The notes under the pieces: generated by a model
Told to the model about the DNA's origin: nothing
The model's database searches: none
What the model saw: only the letters and a program-made list of their open reading frames with translations
Position numbers and translations under genes: made by a program
Assembly: GCA_018136815.1 (NCBI GenBank)
Contig: CM030933.1
Coordinates: 5,991,137 to 6,055,136, forward strand
Direction of reading: 5' to 3'
Origin: Isochrysis galbana
Taxonomy: Eukaryota; Haptophyta; Isochrysidales; Isochrysidaceae
Length of the DNA stretch: 64,000 nucleotides
Shown: in pieces, positions 40,738 through 51,884 of the stretch
How the letters are laid out: every line of letters starts with the position of its first letter
Position numbering within the stretch: position 1 is the stretch's first letter

Positions 40738-41928
40738 ATGGCGGGCGTGTTGCTCGCCACGGCGGGATACGACCACACCATACGCTTCTGGGAGGCACCC
40801 ACTGGCGTCTGCTACAAGACTCTGCAGCACCCGGACTCGCAGGTCAACCAGCTGCAGATCACGGAGGACCGGCAGAAGCTGGCTGCAGCGGGTAACCCGT
40901 CGCTCCGTCTGTATGATATCAACTCGGGTACGTCGAATGCGGTCACCTCCTTCGACGGTCATGCCTCGAACGTCACGGCGGTCGGCTTCGAGGTGAACGG
41001 GCAGTGGATGTATACAGCATCCGACGACGGGTTCCTGAAGTTCTGGGATCTGAGGGCAGCTCGTTGCCAACGCGAACTGGACTCTGGATTCCCCATCAAC
41101 TCGGTTGCGCTGCACCCGAATCAGATGGAGATCCTCTCGGGCGATCGGGATGGCAACATTCGCGTGTGGGATCTCGCCCAGAATGCGTGCTCCTCAGAGC
41201 TCGTACCAGATGGCGACAAGTCCATTCAGTCACTTTCAATCGCAAAAGACGCCTCCACCCTCGCAGCCGCCAACATCCACGGCTCTGTCTTTCTGTGGAC
41301 GCTGACCCAGGTGTCTACTGCTGAAGAGAATGGTGATAGAATACCGTCAGAGTCTAAGGCTGACCCTCCATCATCATCGGATTGCCGTCCGAGCCCCTCT
41401 GCTGAGCTTGTGTCTCGAATGCGCATAGAGCCATTGCAAAAACTTCAGGCACACGCGTCGTATGTGATCCGCTGCATAATTTCTCCCGATTGCAAGCGTT
41501 TGGCCACTACCTCGGCTGACCACACCATAAAAATATGGGACATGAAAAATAACTTTGCGTGCGAGGAGACCTTGACAGGACATCAGCGGTGAGAGTGACG
41601 CCCGGAATTCAGGATGCATTCTACTTGCGGCAACTCGTGTAGATCGGAGGAGACATCAGGCCGGTAGTCCCTTCAGATCCCCGCGCCCGATTGCGCATTC
41701 GCCTGTGCGCCTATTGCAGCCACCTCAATGACGCCACACTCCTCTCACTTGCACAGGTGGGTTTGGGATGCTGTCTTTTCGGCCGACTCCGACTACCTCG
41801 TCACGGCTAGCTCTGACCAGACTGCGCGTTTGTGGGCTCTCGATCAGGCCCAAACGATCCAGCATTATTCGGGACACCACAAAGCAGTAACTGCCGTTGC
41901 TATGCACGATAGGCCCCCGGACCAATGA
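40738..41928 (+). CDS. MLST8: LST8, WD40 subunit of TOR complexes
   Basis: Two exons, 40738-41588 and 41757-41928, join through a split Arg codon (TGHQ-R-WVWD) and give 340 residues (human 326). Seven WD repeats fill the protein: LLATAGYDHTIRFWEA, RLYDINSG, MYTASDDGFLKFWDLR, EILSGDRDGNIRVWDL, LAAANIHGSVFLWTL, RLATTSADHTIKIWDM and YLVTASSDQTARLWAL. The order and the opening VLLATAGYDHTIRFWEAPTG are diagnostic of LST8/GbetaL, which stabilises the TOR kinase in TORC1 and TORC2. A Ser/Pro-rich insertion (EENGDRIPSESKADPPSSS) lies between repeats 5 and 6. ATG 40738 was chosen because the family begins here; the in-frame upstream ATG at 40627 adds an Arg-rich stretch unlike relatives. Confidence 0.95.
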
Positions 41929-43570
41929 AGGACAATGATACTGACTTCTACTACCACGTCTACTATGTATTGAAAGCCCCACGCCCGCACGATATGATTG
42001 ATGCTTGGCTGGTGAGCTTGTGAGCCCATGTGCCATCGCATGTCCCCCACTCTTGGTGTGCGCACTAGGTAAGATACTCGATTACAATCAACATAAACAT
42101 TTGATAGACGACAGGAGGTTTGAAATAATATAATTATACCTAAGCGCTATCGCCGGCGAAAGAGCGCTGCAAATAATAGAACGTACGCTCCTGTCTCCTG
42201 TAGCATTGCAACAACAAATAACAAAGCTGCGAGCGTAGGACGTCGACGCCCTCATACATAGGGAACCGGCGACTTCAAATGAGTAGAAAAGACAGAGATG
42301 GACACTAGGGAAAAATAAGCAAAAATAGATCCATCACATATGCAGCCCCCCTCCCCGACGCTCCACAAGAATCCCCGGAGGTGGTTTGGGTGCGGCCGTT
42401 CGGTATCACGTCTCGCAAGAGGGACGGCGGGTGGTTGCTTGATGGAGCATGGCATATATCAAACTAGGGCTGCTTGCTTCAACGCATATACTTGTCGCGG
42501 ACCTTCAACATCCTCATAGGCAACGCAGACGAGTAGCGAGTAGTTGAACCAACCATAATGGCTGAGAGTGGCGGGGAGCAACAAGTAGTGAGCTTCACAG
42601 CTGACAGCTGTCTTTTTTGGACTAGAGAAATGTTTTGGTTGCCCGAGGGAAGCGGCTAAATAAAGCACCACTCGGTCTACAGACCGTTGCCCCGCCTAGC
42701 CTCCCCTGCTCGAAGTCGTGCGAACAAGAGCGGTGCGCCAAGAGCGCACGCGGACGTGACACAGGGAAGGGTTAGTAGAAGTAAGGAGGGAATCTACAAC
42801 ACTTCCCGTGAGCTGATGAAAACAAGGGGCGAGGGAGTAGGCTAGCCGCTGGGGGGAAACCCACAGCGGCGAATACCTGCGACGAGAACGAGGGCGAACG
42901 CGGGGAAACGAGGGCAAGGAGGGACCAGGGCTAAAGCAAGGCCCCAAACGCAGGCGTGCGAGAGCACGAGGCGAGACAGGCTACAAAGGGGCGCGAGAAC
43001 AAGGTCAGATCGGCCACAAAGGGGCGCGAGGACAAGGTCAGATCGGCCACAAAGGGGCGCGCGCAGGCAAGGAAGGAGCAACAGGCGAGTTACGAGTAAA
43101 GAATCAACGAGTAACGAGTAAAACCGGAACGCAACCGAGCGCGAAAAGGCACAAGGTGAGAGAGTCGATCGCGAATGCGACATGGGGGGAAAAGAGCCAG
43201 CGGAGTTGGGGTGTAGAAAGTTTGCTGCGTGAAAATAGAAAATAGTGGGTCCATGGCCACATATTGCAGTAAGAATATTGTGAAGTTTTATCACTACCAC
43301 TACACTAGTATGATTATTATCAAACTGCTCTGCCCCAATGCCTACTGCGCCAAAGCAAGTCACAGCAAGTGTCAGAGCGAAGCAACAATACCAACGATGA
43401 TGCTTACCGCGTTCCCGCGTATACCTGCCCGGCCCCTTCTTGGCTGCTGCCGGCCACCAAACGCTACACCGAAACGCCCCACCGAAAGCCGACAGACATC
43501 CTAGGTTATGTTGTACAGCTGCAGTTAGGTGTTAGGTGCCGACAATGATGCATGCCGTAACAAAAGTATA
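41929..43570. other. Intergenic, no gene seen
   Basis: 43000-43060 contains a tandem duplication of about 30 bases (GGGCGCGAGNACAAGGTCAG, followed by ATCGGCCACAAA). 43170-43285 is a partial copy of dispersed repeat B, ending TAAGAATATTGTGAAG. Nothing protein-like with family support. Confidence 0.5.
43170..43285 (+). repeat. Dispersed repeat B, partial copy 3
   Basis: Matches the right half of 25862-26075: GGTGTAGAAAGTTTGCTGCG, AGAAAATAGTGGGTCCATGG, CAGTAAGAATATTGTGAAG. The right end coincides with that of the other copies, supporting a true element terminus there. Confidence 0.6.
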
Positions 43571-44485
43571 CTAATGCAACCTTGCGTGACAATCCCTACC
43601 AGCGTACAACTCAGGGATACGGAACCCCGCTGCATGCACCCAGAGCGTGGCCGCCCACTTGACCCCCCGTCGCACGGGCATGGCAGTATGGGCTGCTGCA
43701 GGCTGAGCATGCCTCCACTCTTCCTTCATGTTGGCCCACATTATCGCCTTGCCTTTCTTTGGTCTCACTGCAAGTCGGCGCGTCGCTTCGGCCACCTTGG
43801 ACATTGTCGCGCGATTCGGTCCCGCGAAAGCAGTCTCGCCCCCTTCCTCAACGTCAGAGAGGTACATGAAGAATGTGAGGACCCGAGGACCTGAAAGGAC
43901 GGCGACGGCGTCCGGCTTGGCATCCTTCCAACTGTACTCATCAGAATGCCATACGTAGTGCTGCCCAGGCTCATAGCGCACGAACTCATTTGACTCGAAG
44001 TTGCGCGACGGCAATCGTAATAGCTCACTGACTCGCCGAGAGAGCTCGTTGATGAAGGGCTGCTGGATACATCGTGCGCTGTCGCAGTTGGTCACACTGA
44101 CATTGCGCACCCGATTGGGATGCTCGTCCTCGTCTCGGAGCCCTTCCGTCAGCCCAATCTCAATCATCTCGTCCACCTCCTCTGCGCTCAGGAAATTTGG
44201 GAACTCGGCCACCCAAGGTGTTTCCTCACTCAGGATCCTCGCGCCGTGAGCCGACTGGTTGGTGACGACCCGCTCGAAAAAGGGGCGCCAAGCGATGTGC
44301 TCTCCGGCACAGAATGGCTCGGAGCACTCATCTGCAAGCGAACGGCATGCCCGGGCTGCATAGACCCGCGGGCATTCGCCGCACGTGCGGAGGCACAGTT
44401 CTGCTATCGGCCAGCGGCAGACACCCTTCTCGGCTGTGAAGAGCGCTGCGAGTGAGGAGCAATTGGGCAGCTCATCGGTGCACAT
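43571..44485 (-). CDS. Prolyl 4-hydroxylase (Fe(II)/2-oxoglutarate dioxygenase) with ShKT-like N-terminus
   Basis: A 304-codon frame starts at ATG 44485. Residues 2-38 form a ShKT-like six-Cys module (CTDELPNCSS...GVCRWPIAELCLRTCGEC). The P4H domain starts at about 95 (PWVAEFPNFLSAEEVDEMI). Iron and co-substrate residues are present: HSD in HYVWHSDEYS, the distal His in QPAAAHTAMPV and the 2-oxoglutarate Lys in RRGVKWAATLWV. FFMYLSDVEEGGETAF is the standard strand. These enzymes hydroxylate proline in secreted or wall proteins in the ER. No signal peptide is seen, but the frame stays open upstream to a good acceptor near 44535 (CCTTTCAAGGCACAG) with extra CPSC residues, so a 5' exon carrying the signal is likely missing from this model. 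Confidence 0.88.
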   Translation of the reverse strand: MCTDELPNCSSLAALFTAEKGVCRWPIAELCLRTCGECPRVYAARACRSLADECSEPFCAGEHIAWRPFFERVVTNQSAHGARILSEETPWVAEFPNFLSAEEVDEMIEIGLTEGLRDEDEHPNRVRNVSVTNCDSARCIQQPFINELSRRVSELLRLPSRNFESNEFVRYEPGQHYVWHSDEYSWKDAKPDAVAVLSGPRVLTFFMYLSDVEEGGETAFAGPNRATMSKVAEATRRLAVRPKKGKAIMWANMKEEWRHAQPAAAHTAMPVRRGVKWAATLWVHAAGFRIPELYAGRDCHARLH

Positions 44486-45239
44486 GGGTGACGAGCCTTG
44501 GGTGACAACGCCCTCCCTGCAACTCGGACACGCACCTGTGCCTTGAAAGGGAGGGAGAGGGAGAGGGTGGCAGGGGGAGAGGGAGTTAGAGGGGGAGAGA
44601 GGGAGGGAGGGAGGGAGAAGGTTGGCTGAGGTGTTGGCGATCCCTCGCCCGCAAGCAGCGAGGACTAACGGAAGGACGGCGAGACCTCGGACGAGGCACG
44701 CAACCCAAAGGGAAAAAAGAGGTAAGAAATCTCAGAGTCTATTTTAGGGGAGCGCGCGAGGTTGGGGGCGAGGGGCGAGCGAGCAAGCGCTCGATCGAGA
44801 GCTTAGAGCTTGTTTATAATTCTCTTCTAAATTGGGGTTTTACGAAAAGTAGTACTCTAGGGCCCTTGGAGGTTTCTGGGCTCTGGGTCGGGGGATCACC
44901 AACTTGTAAGTTTCTGGGGTTCATGACTCATGACGTTTCTGGATAAAAAATTCTTGAAGATGTCCACTAAGCTACTAACTACTAACCGCAATCCAACTTA
45001 GGGCGGTCAAACAGCTATTTTAATTTCGAAGGCCTTCGTCGAAGGGTGAAAATTGACCACCAAGTCAAGATTGAGGATTCATTACGAGATTTTTGGATAT
45101 GGTGACCGGATAGGTGTAACTAGCACATATCCGGTGCCCTTTGGGCCCCAGACCCCCCACGGTAGCCCCCACAACGATGCGTAACCAGAAACCAGAAACC
45201 AGAAAACGCGCAAACAGCAAACCCCACGTGGGCGAAACT
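44486..45239. other. Intergenic, no gene seen
   Basis: 44540-44620 is GA-rich. 45180-45205 has a tandem ACCAGAAACC. No coding sequence supported; an upstream exon of the P4H gene may lie here but I could not identify its start. Confidence 0.4.
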
Positions 45240-45490
45240 AAGAGGGTGCAACTCGAGGTTCCCTTTTTTTGTCACGCCCCTCCCGGCTTTTTAGGTATAT
45301 AATTTCTACTGACCCCTAACTTCGCCCATAACTCGGGGGTTGACCGCGGTATGCAAAGTAATTTTTTTTGAGATTGCGTTATTGACGGGGGCGCCCTCGC
45401 CTTCCTCCACGACCGTCCCGCCCTTGTTGAAGGATGCAACCATGCCCGCTGCCCGAGTTGAAGAATGCAACCACGTGGGCGTCCGACTGC
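45240..45490 (-). repeat. Dispersed repeat C, short copy
   Basis: Reverse complement of the blocks at 59793-60500: GACGCCCACGTGGTTGCATT, CAACAAGGGCGGGA, GGGCGCCCCCGTCAA, ACTTTGCATAC, CGGTCAACTCCCGAG-like, GGGGTCAGTAGAAATTATAT, GGAACCTCGAGTTGCACCCT. In this copy ACTTTGCATAC is directly followed by CGCGGTCAAC, so the roughly 350-bp segment coding a two-TM protein in the other copy is absent. Confidence 0.75.
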
Positions 45491-45499
45491 TAGCTCTCG

Positions 45500-46302
45500 C
45501 TCCGCCCACCCCCTTCTCCGCGCTCCCTCTCCTCTCTCCTGCGGCGCGATGGCGTGCCTGCGCCAGGCCTGCAGCTGCTTGCTGGCGACCCCTGGAGGCT
45601 CCTGGAGGCCAGCTCAGGGGGCAGAGGAGGCTGGGGCTGGGCCCTGGCCTCCCCTGCCTCTCCCTCGCTGGCGTTCCTGAGCCTCTGGGGCCCCCAGTCT
45701 GCACCTGTCTGCCTGTCGAACAGGGGGGGAGGGGGGGTTGGAGCGATGGGCTGGCCACGAGGGGCCAGAACGAGCGATCCAGGCGTGCCTGTCAGTGGGA
45801 GAGTGGGTCAGCAGGGCAGTGGCCTCCTGGCAAGCCATCAGGCATGCCAGGAGGATGGGTGGTTCCTCCCCCACGGCAGGGGAGGAGTGGAGAGAGAGGG
45901 GGGCTCGTGCCCCCCCATGGGCGAACCAAGTATAAACTTAGTTGTGGTTGAGCACTGTGAGGTGGTGCCTTTGCTTAAATACTAGACGATTTTTTTTGGT
46001 ACCGGCGCATCGCGTATTTGGAAACGAGGGGTACCAAATGAAGGCAAACGACCTTTCGACTTTCGAGGGAGGGGGGGTGCAACCCCCCCCTCTCTCCACT
46101 CTCACCTTTCGTTGTCCCTGCACCCCCCCAAAGCTCCCGAATATCAACAAAACAATAAATACTAACAAATGACCTTTAAGATTATGAGGCCTCTGCCGCA
46201 CACAACACACAATGAGTATTGGAATGCCGGCCACAGCAAAGTGCAACGTCAGCAACAAAGCATAAAGCATCATCAATTTCTTCGTGAGGGTGAATCACCT
46301 AT
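45500..46302. other. GC-rich repeat and terminal-repeat copy, no gene seen
   Basis: 45560-45910 resembles 7980-8200 in inverse orientation. 45945-46065 is the promoter-bearing repeat described at 33440-33561 (GGTTGAGCACTGTGAGGTGG through AATGAAGGCAAACGACC). 46066-46302 is unremarkable. Confidence 0.5.
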
Positions 46303-47348
46303 TTAATCTAGGGCAAAGGCCTCAATCATGTGGCTCGCACCGCGAGCAAGACCACGACAGCGATGCAACGATATTGGTGGAGAACGAATCTTCAGAGGAG
46401 TGAGTAAGTGGGGTTGGTTTGCGTGTAGAACATCCGACTCCTCACCCCAGACAGGTTGAACTCGACGTAGCTTTCCTCGAAGTTTCCGTTTCCGCTTGCC
46501 CATCAGCTCACGTACATAAACACTGTGGCTCTCGACAACACGCTGCGGGCCTGGGCTAGACGAATCAAGTTGCTCAGGCCTCGCAATTGTGTATTCATGG
46601 GTAGCCCATCGGTCCCCTCGAATAGTCGTAGCAGAAAAGCTTTTCCAGGATATCTCCTGGCATTTCCTTTTCGTGAAGGAGTCATAACCAAAGCGAACTT
46701 CGAGGTACTCGCCGTCTGACCCCAACGTTTGGTACGTTTCCAAAACCTGAGATGAAAAGCAGACGGGACAGGATTAACAAAAATTCCTATATCTCATGAG
46801 GAACGAATTCGAATTGGAAACAGGCTAACCTTTCCAGCGTGGTGCGTCTCGAGCGGCTTGTTGCCCAGCTCCAGACGCTCGTGTGTTTCAATCAATCCGG
46901 CCGCCATGTATTTCCAGTACAAGACCCTGCCTTCAAGTGCAGTATACTTGAGCTTCTGGGACACACCAAGCATGGCAGCTCGCTGCAACCTGCCCACACC
47001 CATTGCCATGAGTTGTTCATGCCCGTTGACTCGGCGAGTGCAGCGCCAGACACCGCCGTGGAGCCTAGAAAATAGTGTACTCAGCTGTTCGGAGCTTGGC
47101 TGCTCCTCGGGCACGACGCCTGTCAATTCCTCGAGCGTCCTGCGAGCCTCTGCAAGCCCCTCTTCCGATGCGAGCGGCCAGCTCCAGAGCAGCGCTGCGA
47201 CAGCCTGCTGGGAGTGCCGGCCGTTGGAGCTGGACGTATGGACGGAGAAGGGATAGGTCAGCGTGCGTGCACTCGCGCAGCACGAGCCCACCGCCAGCAC
47301 CGACTTCATTACCCGCCGGCCCCGCCGTGGCCGGCCGCGTACGTCCAT
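46303..47348 (-). CDS. Hypothetical 320-aa protein, possibly organelle-targeted
   Basis: Two exons, 47348-46830 and 46746-46303, join in phase 0 (THHAGK then VLETYQ). The N-terminus is strongly basic (DVRGRPRRGRRVMKSVLAVG) and lacks acidic residues for about 50 positions, like a transit peptide. The core has GVWRCTRRVNG, LEGRVLYWKYMAAGLIETHE, LGSDGEYLEVRFGYDSF, YTIARPEQLD, an alternating pattern suggesting antiparallel beta strands. Its small size, the early W and the closing segment are loosely like PAP/fibrillin or lipocalin-type barrels, but no signature confirms this. The C-terminal 60 residues are basic and low-complexity. An upstream frame extends to 47706 in another register and is probably shadow. 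Confidence 0.55.
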
Positions 47349-47823
47349 CGCAGTCTGCAGTCTCTCCCCCCAAACCGCTCTCCGTCCTGTCCTTCTTTTC
47401 GTCAGGTCTAATCTCTCTAAACACGTGAACACCGCCGTCCGCTACTTGTCGCCCGTTAGAACTTACAGCATCGTAGGAGATCATGTTAGCTAGCATTCCT
47501 AGCCACATACACCGGACGGGCCATGCGCCAACCGCGCACACCCCAATCGCGGGGTAGGGGCTCTGTTGCCGTCGATGGGCTACGGTCCCGCAGCACGAAG
47601 ATTTACATAAACACAACCATGAAACTCTCTCTGACGTTCCCCCATCGCCAAAGGCCAAAGAAAAAGGCGAAATCTGATTCTCCCAATCGTCAGCAATCAT
47701 TGCCACTCCCGAGAAAGTTATAAGATTACCCTTGAGGCTGAAACGTGCTCAAGCGTAAAAGACATAAAAAAATTTGAGCACACTCCAATCGTGGGGTAGG
47801 GGCTCCGTTCCGGTGAGACATTC
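47349..47823. other. Intergenic with a 30-bp direct repeat
   Basis: The phrase CCAATCGCGGGGTAGGGGCT at about 47546 recurs as CCAATCGTGGGGTAGGGGCT at about 47786, 38 bases before the ATG of the outer hAT transposase. The pair could be the edge of the outer element and a duplicated flank. No gene. Confidence 0.45.
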
Positions 47824-50216
47824 ATGGCATCAGGCTCAAAGCTATTTTGTAGGGCTTGTAAGGAAGAGGTCTCCTTGAATTACACTATCCTCAATGGCCA
47901 CGTCACGTCGAACAAGCACAAGACGAAGAAGGTCGCGCACCTCAAGGCGGAGGAGGCCAAAGATGATCGAAAATCTTTTATGGAAGACTACTACAAGGAG
48001 TTTCCTGACGAGGCCGGCAGTAGCGTCGATCTGGAGACAGTCGCCTATCGGTGGGAGGTCGTCGAAGTTTGCCTTGAGAGTGGTATCCCCATTGAAAGGG
48101 TGAAAGGTCGGCTGAGGCAATTGTTTGAGAAGGGCGGGAGGGCATTGTCCAACAGCTCGAATTTGAAGTCATTCATTCCTAAGATTGAGAACAAGGAGAT
48201 GAAACTCGTTCAGGATGAGATTGCCGGGCAGTTCGTGACGATTTCTTTCGATGGTACCACGCGAATGGGTGAAGCAATGAGCGTGTGCGGTCGGTTTGTT
48301 GACAAGGATTTCAGTGCCATCGGCAATCGCTTGCTGTGCTTTAGTACCGTCGAGAAACACATGGATGGTGTGTGTGGGACTATTCAGGCATATTTCGAGC
48401 ACGATGCGCAAGATCAACCTCGAGCCTGACCGCGTTGTTGTCGTTGTCGGGCTTGTGAGGGACAGTTGTTCCACCAATGGAGTGGCATGCCAGAAGCTCC
48501 TTGACTATTGTCCCAACGCAGTAGATATTCTATGCTCATCACATACCCTGCAACACACAGGGGAACACTTGAAACTCTCAGTGCTTGAAGACTTCCTCAC
48601 TCCATGGCTCACGCTGATCTCTCATACCCATGGCGCCCGCAATCTTTGGTAGGGCCAGGTCAGAGTTTCGCGCCGGACCCCCCCAAGTTTCGCGCGAAAG
48701 TTTCGCAAAAGTTGCTCACTGCCTACCCAAGTTTCACAAAAGTTTCGCGAAGTTTTTTCGGACTTAAGACTTAGCATTAGCACGCCACACGCACACATAC
48801 AACATCGGACGATGGTGGTGGTAGTAGTAGTTAGTAGTAGCGTAGCTAGTAGTTTCAACATACATTCACTACGTATACAACACTCACACTCACTTAACAC
48901 GGACGATCATTATATCGCAACATCAAGCCTGCCTGCACTTGATCCGCAAGGCTGCTAGCTTGTAGGTGGCCGAACATACATTTCAACAACGAGAACACGC
49001 GCTCACATGCAGCAGACGAAGGTGTGAGAGAGAAAGTTATACGAGCCACAGCAGCCCAATTAGGGATTTTGGAATGGTTGCAAGCCCACCAATGGAGAAC
49101 CTTAGTTGTGAAGTCTGGAAGTTTTGCGCCGCGCCACTGACACCTCAGAGCCGGTGCTCTCGGCAAGCATGTCGTCCTCGTCGATCTTGTCGTCGTTCTC
49201 GGTCACGCTCGTGGACGTTGTCCCACAGGCCGGTGGCTTCGACAGCGACGCATGCGCTGACGAGCGAGCGGAGAGACGGAGAGAGGGAAAGTGAATGAGG
49301 ATGCGGACAGGCCCGGCTGGGGCTGTGGGCTGGGGGCTGTGGCGGCGCTGGCGGGCTGGCAGTGTGTTGGCCTTGCGACGGGCCGCCGCGCGCGCGGGCT
49401 CACCTCGACGGCTCCTCACCATCTTCTCGCTGAGGGAGTGAGAGTGTGAGAGTGAGCGAGAGTGAGCAGGGCCGCCACGGGCCACAGGGGAGTCGCTCGC
49501 CCCCCCCCCCCCCAAGTTGCGCGTAAGTTGCGCGTATGGGCTACTTTGGGCCCAAGTTTCGCGAAAGTTTTTTTGCCAGAAAAGTGACCCAAGTTTCGAA
49601 ATAAGTTTCGCGAAACTCTGACCTTGCCCTAATCTTTGGTTTGACATGATGAAGGTCACCATGAAGGGTTATTCGAAGATTCGCTGGTGGTCTCGATGGG
49701 AAGTGATGAAGCAGCTAGCGGAGAATTTCGGTGATTTGGAAAGGTTCATATAGACAAGTTGGAAGAGTGTGGCATCGGAGATGCGACGACAAAGGCTATC
49801 TATGGCTCACATTATGCATACACAGAAGCGGCAGTTGCAGTTGGAGCTAGCCCTCGCCATGGACTTGGAGATCCTGTGCACGACCACGTACAAGCTCGAA
49901 GGCGATGGTCTCGAGATCTTGCTGGTGTACGAAGCTCTCGAGAATATTCTAGAGCGTGGGCGCAGGATAGGTGAGGACGCTTCTGACTTGCCCAACGTCG
50001 CAAGCTTGTTGCGTACCAGTGCCAAGATCGACGTAGGCACGAAGACAAAAGAGTACTATGAAAGTCCCTACCACCGTTGGTATGAGGGTGTGGTCTCGGG
50101 TCTCGAGAGTGCCGGATGCCCGACAACGGGGAGGTTGGGTTATTAGGTACGATGATGGCCAAACATTGACTGTGACTGATGAAAAGGAAATCCGACGGGC
50201 CGTCAACGCAGCACCG
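47824..50216 (+). pseudogene. Outer hAT transposase, split by a nested element
   Basis: The reading frame starts at ATG 47824 with a BED-type zinc finger (FCRACKEEV...LNGHVTSNKHKTKK), then the hAT catalytic core begins (GQFVTISFDGTTRMGEAM; RVVVVVGLVRDSCSTNG; ILCSSHTLQHTGEHL). A frameshift lies at about 48410. At 48650 a 982-bp element interrupts the codon series after GARNLW; coding resumes at 49640 with FDMMKVTMKGYSKIRWW. Further damage: a stop or shift at about 49753 and another at about 50118. The C-terminal dimerisation domain is missing; at about 50216 the sequence passes into a retrotransposon gag. The same family's C-terminal half is preserved at 828-1940. Clearly a dead copy. Confidence 0.85.
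48650..49631 (-). mobile_element. Complete nested hAT-type element, 982 bp, non-autonomous
   Basis: Left end TAGGGCCAGGTCAGAGTTTC, right end inverted TAGGGCAAGGTCAGAGTTTC: 22 of 23 terminal bases match. Flanking 8-bp direct repeats ATCTTTGG are at 48642-48649 and 49632-49639. Subterminal TTTCGCGAAA/AAGTTTCGC motifs recur on both sides (48660-48750, 49555-49615). A 90-codon minus-strand remnant (49166-48894) keeps the hAT C-terminal block (VLHWWACNHSKIPNWA, PSSAACERVFSLL), so it is an internally deleted derivative that would need transposase in trans. A C-run at 49500-49512 lies inside. Confidence 0.92.
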
Positions 50217-50239
50217 CAGCCGCGACACGTACCCACCGC

Positions 50240-50737
50240 CTACCACTCGCACGACTGCGTTGCCTTCTTCTTGTCGAGCTCGTCCTTCCACAGGCTCTCC
50301 ATCATCTTGTACATGGAGTAGCACTCGTCGAATTTCTTGCGCCATTCGGTGACCTCCTCCTCCCACTCCATCTTCTCCTTCTTGTGGCAGAGTACTTGTT
50401 GGCGGTAGAGGTCGCGCTCCTTGTTCGCCTCCGTCACCATGCGCGCCATGTAGTCGTTGTGGTTGCCGAGCGCCTCGAGCTTCGCCGCCATCGTCTCCAT
50501 CTCGGTCAGCTCCACGTCGGGCTTGCCCGTCGGGCTCTTCATCATCTTGGCCATCTTGATTGCCCGCTGAACCCGCCGTTCTTGTTCAGCTCGGCGAGCG
50601 TCGGCCTCGCTTGGGACGAGCTCCCATGGCGATATTGACCGCCTCTCGCCACCCTTCGTCATGTAGCCGTTGCGCGCCTCGCAGAAGTACTTCCGGAGCT
50701 CGGTGCAGCGGATGTCGATCTCCTTCTCGTTCATCAT
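50240..50737 (-). pseudogene. Gag-like protein of retrotransposon R, copy 2
   Basis: A 165-codon frame from ATG 50737 begins MMNEKEIDIRCTELRKYF, GYMTKGGERRSISPWELV, homologous to the fragment at 31774-31965. The remainder is a long charged alpha-helical/coiled-coil region (METMAAKLEALGNHN, EWEEEVTEWRKKFDECYSMY), as in many gag proteins and small transposon ORF1s. It ends SCEW at 50240, just right of the truncated hAT, so the 3' part of the element is lost. The upstream leader to the LTR at 51249 is 511 bases, the same length as in copy 1. Confidence 0.65.
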
Positions 50738-51248
50738 GGCTCTGTCGCTCGCTGCCGTCGCTCGACGCTCCGTCCGCTGTCTTTCCCCCCTTCCCTCCTA
50801 TGTGATTTCTCTTCCCCACTCTAATAATAGAGTTGTCGGAGATCGTAGCTCACCGCATCTCGCGTGTCTTCGGAATCATTCCTTCCCTTTCGTTGTTGTT
50901 GCAGGTCGTTTCTCTTTCTTCGTTGAATGCCGTTGTTTGCAGGAGATGAGACGCGTGTCGTCTGCGGTTGCACCCACCGCAACACCCGAGCAGAACTCCT
51001 GTAAAAGGGAGAAATGGGTGGGACGATGCGTACAAATAGGTTGCCGCGTCAAGCTTCCGAATTTGTGCTCAAAGGGCCCACGGGTGCTCTCATCTTCTAT
51101 TTTAAGCGTCGCTTTCAACGTTTGGTTTCTCGGTTATCTTTGGTTTCTCTCGCCTCGTCGTTCTAATTCTGGATTTCTTCTATTTCGGTTGCTCTGTTCT
51201 CTTTCTTTTCATGCCGCTCGTCGGGACGACTCGAATTTAGTCGGGGAG

Positions 51249-51884
51249 TGTCGTATTCCATACGATGACAGACTTTTACTTCTAATCTGTGGGTTATTTT
51301 TAAGCCTCAAGGTCTCGTCGATTGGTATACCGCCTCTTCTCTTACTTTCTCTCGATGTCACCAAATGTTCCGTGACTGTCTTTTGTCTTCTCTCCGTGTC
51401 TCGGTCATAGCTCCCCAGCGAGGTCTGTCCTCGTTGTGCCGACCTCTCTGTCGCATGTCTGCGCGTTGCTGAATTGCCCTGGTGCCGACGCTTGGCCGTC
51501 CGTCCAGGTGTGGTTAGTTTTCGCCCCGGTTGGTTTAGTGTGTGTGGTTCTGTGTTCTTATCCTTTTTGGGACCTAGCGTTGTATGTAGCCTCCCGTGTC
51601 TACCTCGGACCTAAGAAGCTCTCATTCTCATTCTCTCTCTGCCACTAGCTCGCTAGCTAGCCTCGTCCCTACTCTTCGACGCCACGCGTCACAATCCTTC
51701 GGCCTTCAGTCCACCTCGTCGCTCGTAGCGCTCGATGGCAGACACTGTCAGACCCGACTCCTACTATGACCTTTCAGACATCTTCCCGCAAGCAACAATC
51801 AACGAACCTTCTACGGCCGCGTCAGCTGCCGGCTCAGTCGAACGGCCCTCTGCCTACGAGCCTGTAGTCATCGCGTGTTCGACA
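51249..51884 (-). mobile_element. LTR of retrotransposon family R, copy 2
   Basis: 636 bp, TGTCG...CGACA ends; reverse orientation to copy 1 at 30593-31260 and collinear with it except for small indels. With leader (51248-50738) and gag (50737-50240) it forms an LTR-leader-gag order on the minus strand. The sequence outside 51884 (GGTTCGGAACC) differs from that outside copy 1, confirming the outer end. The opposite strand holds a conserved ORF (see findings). Confidence 0.8.
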
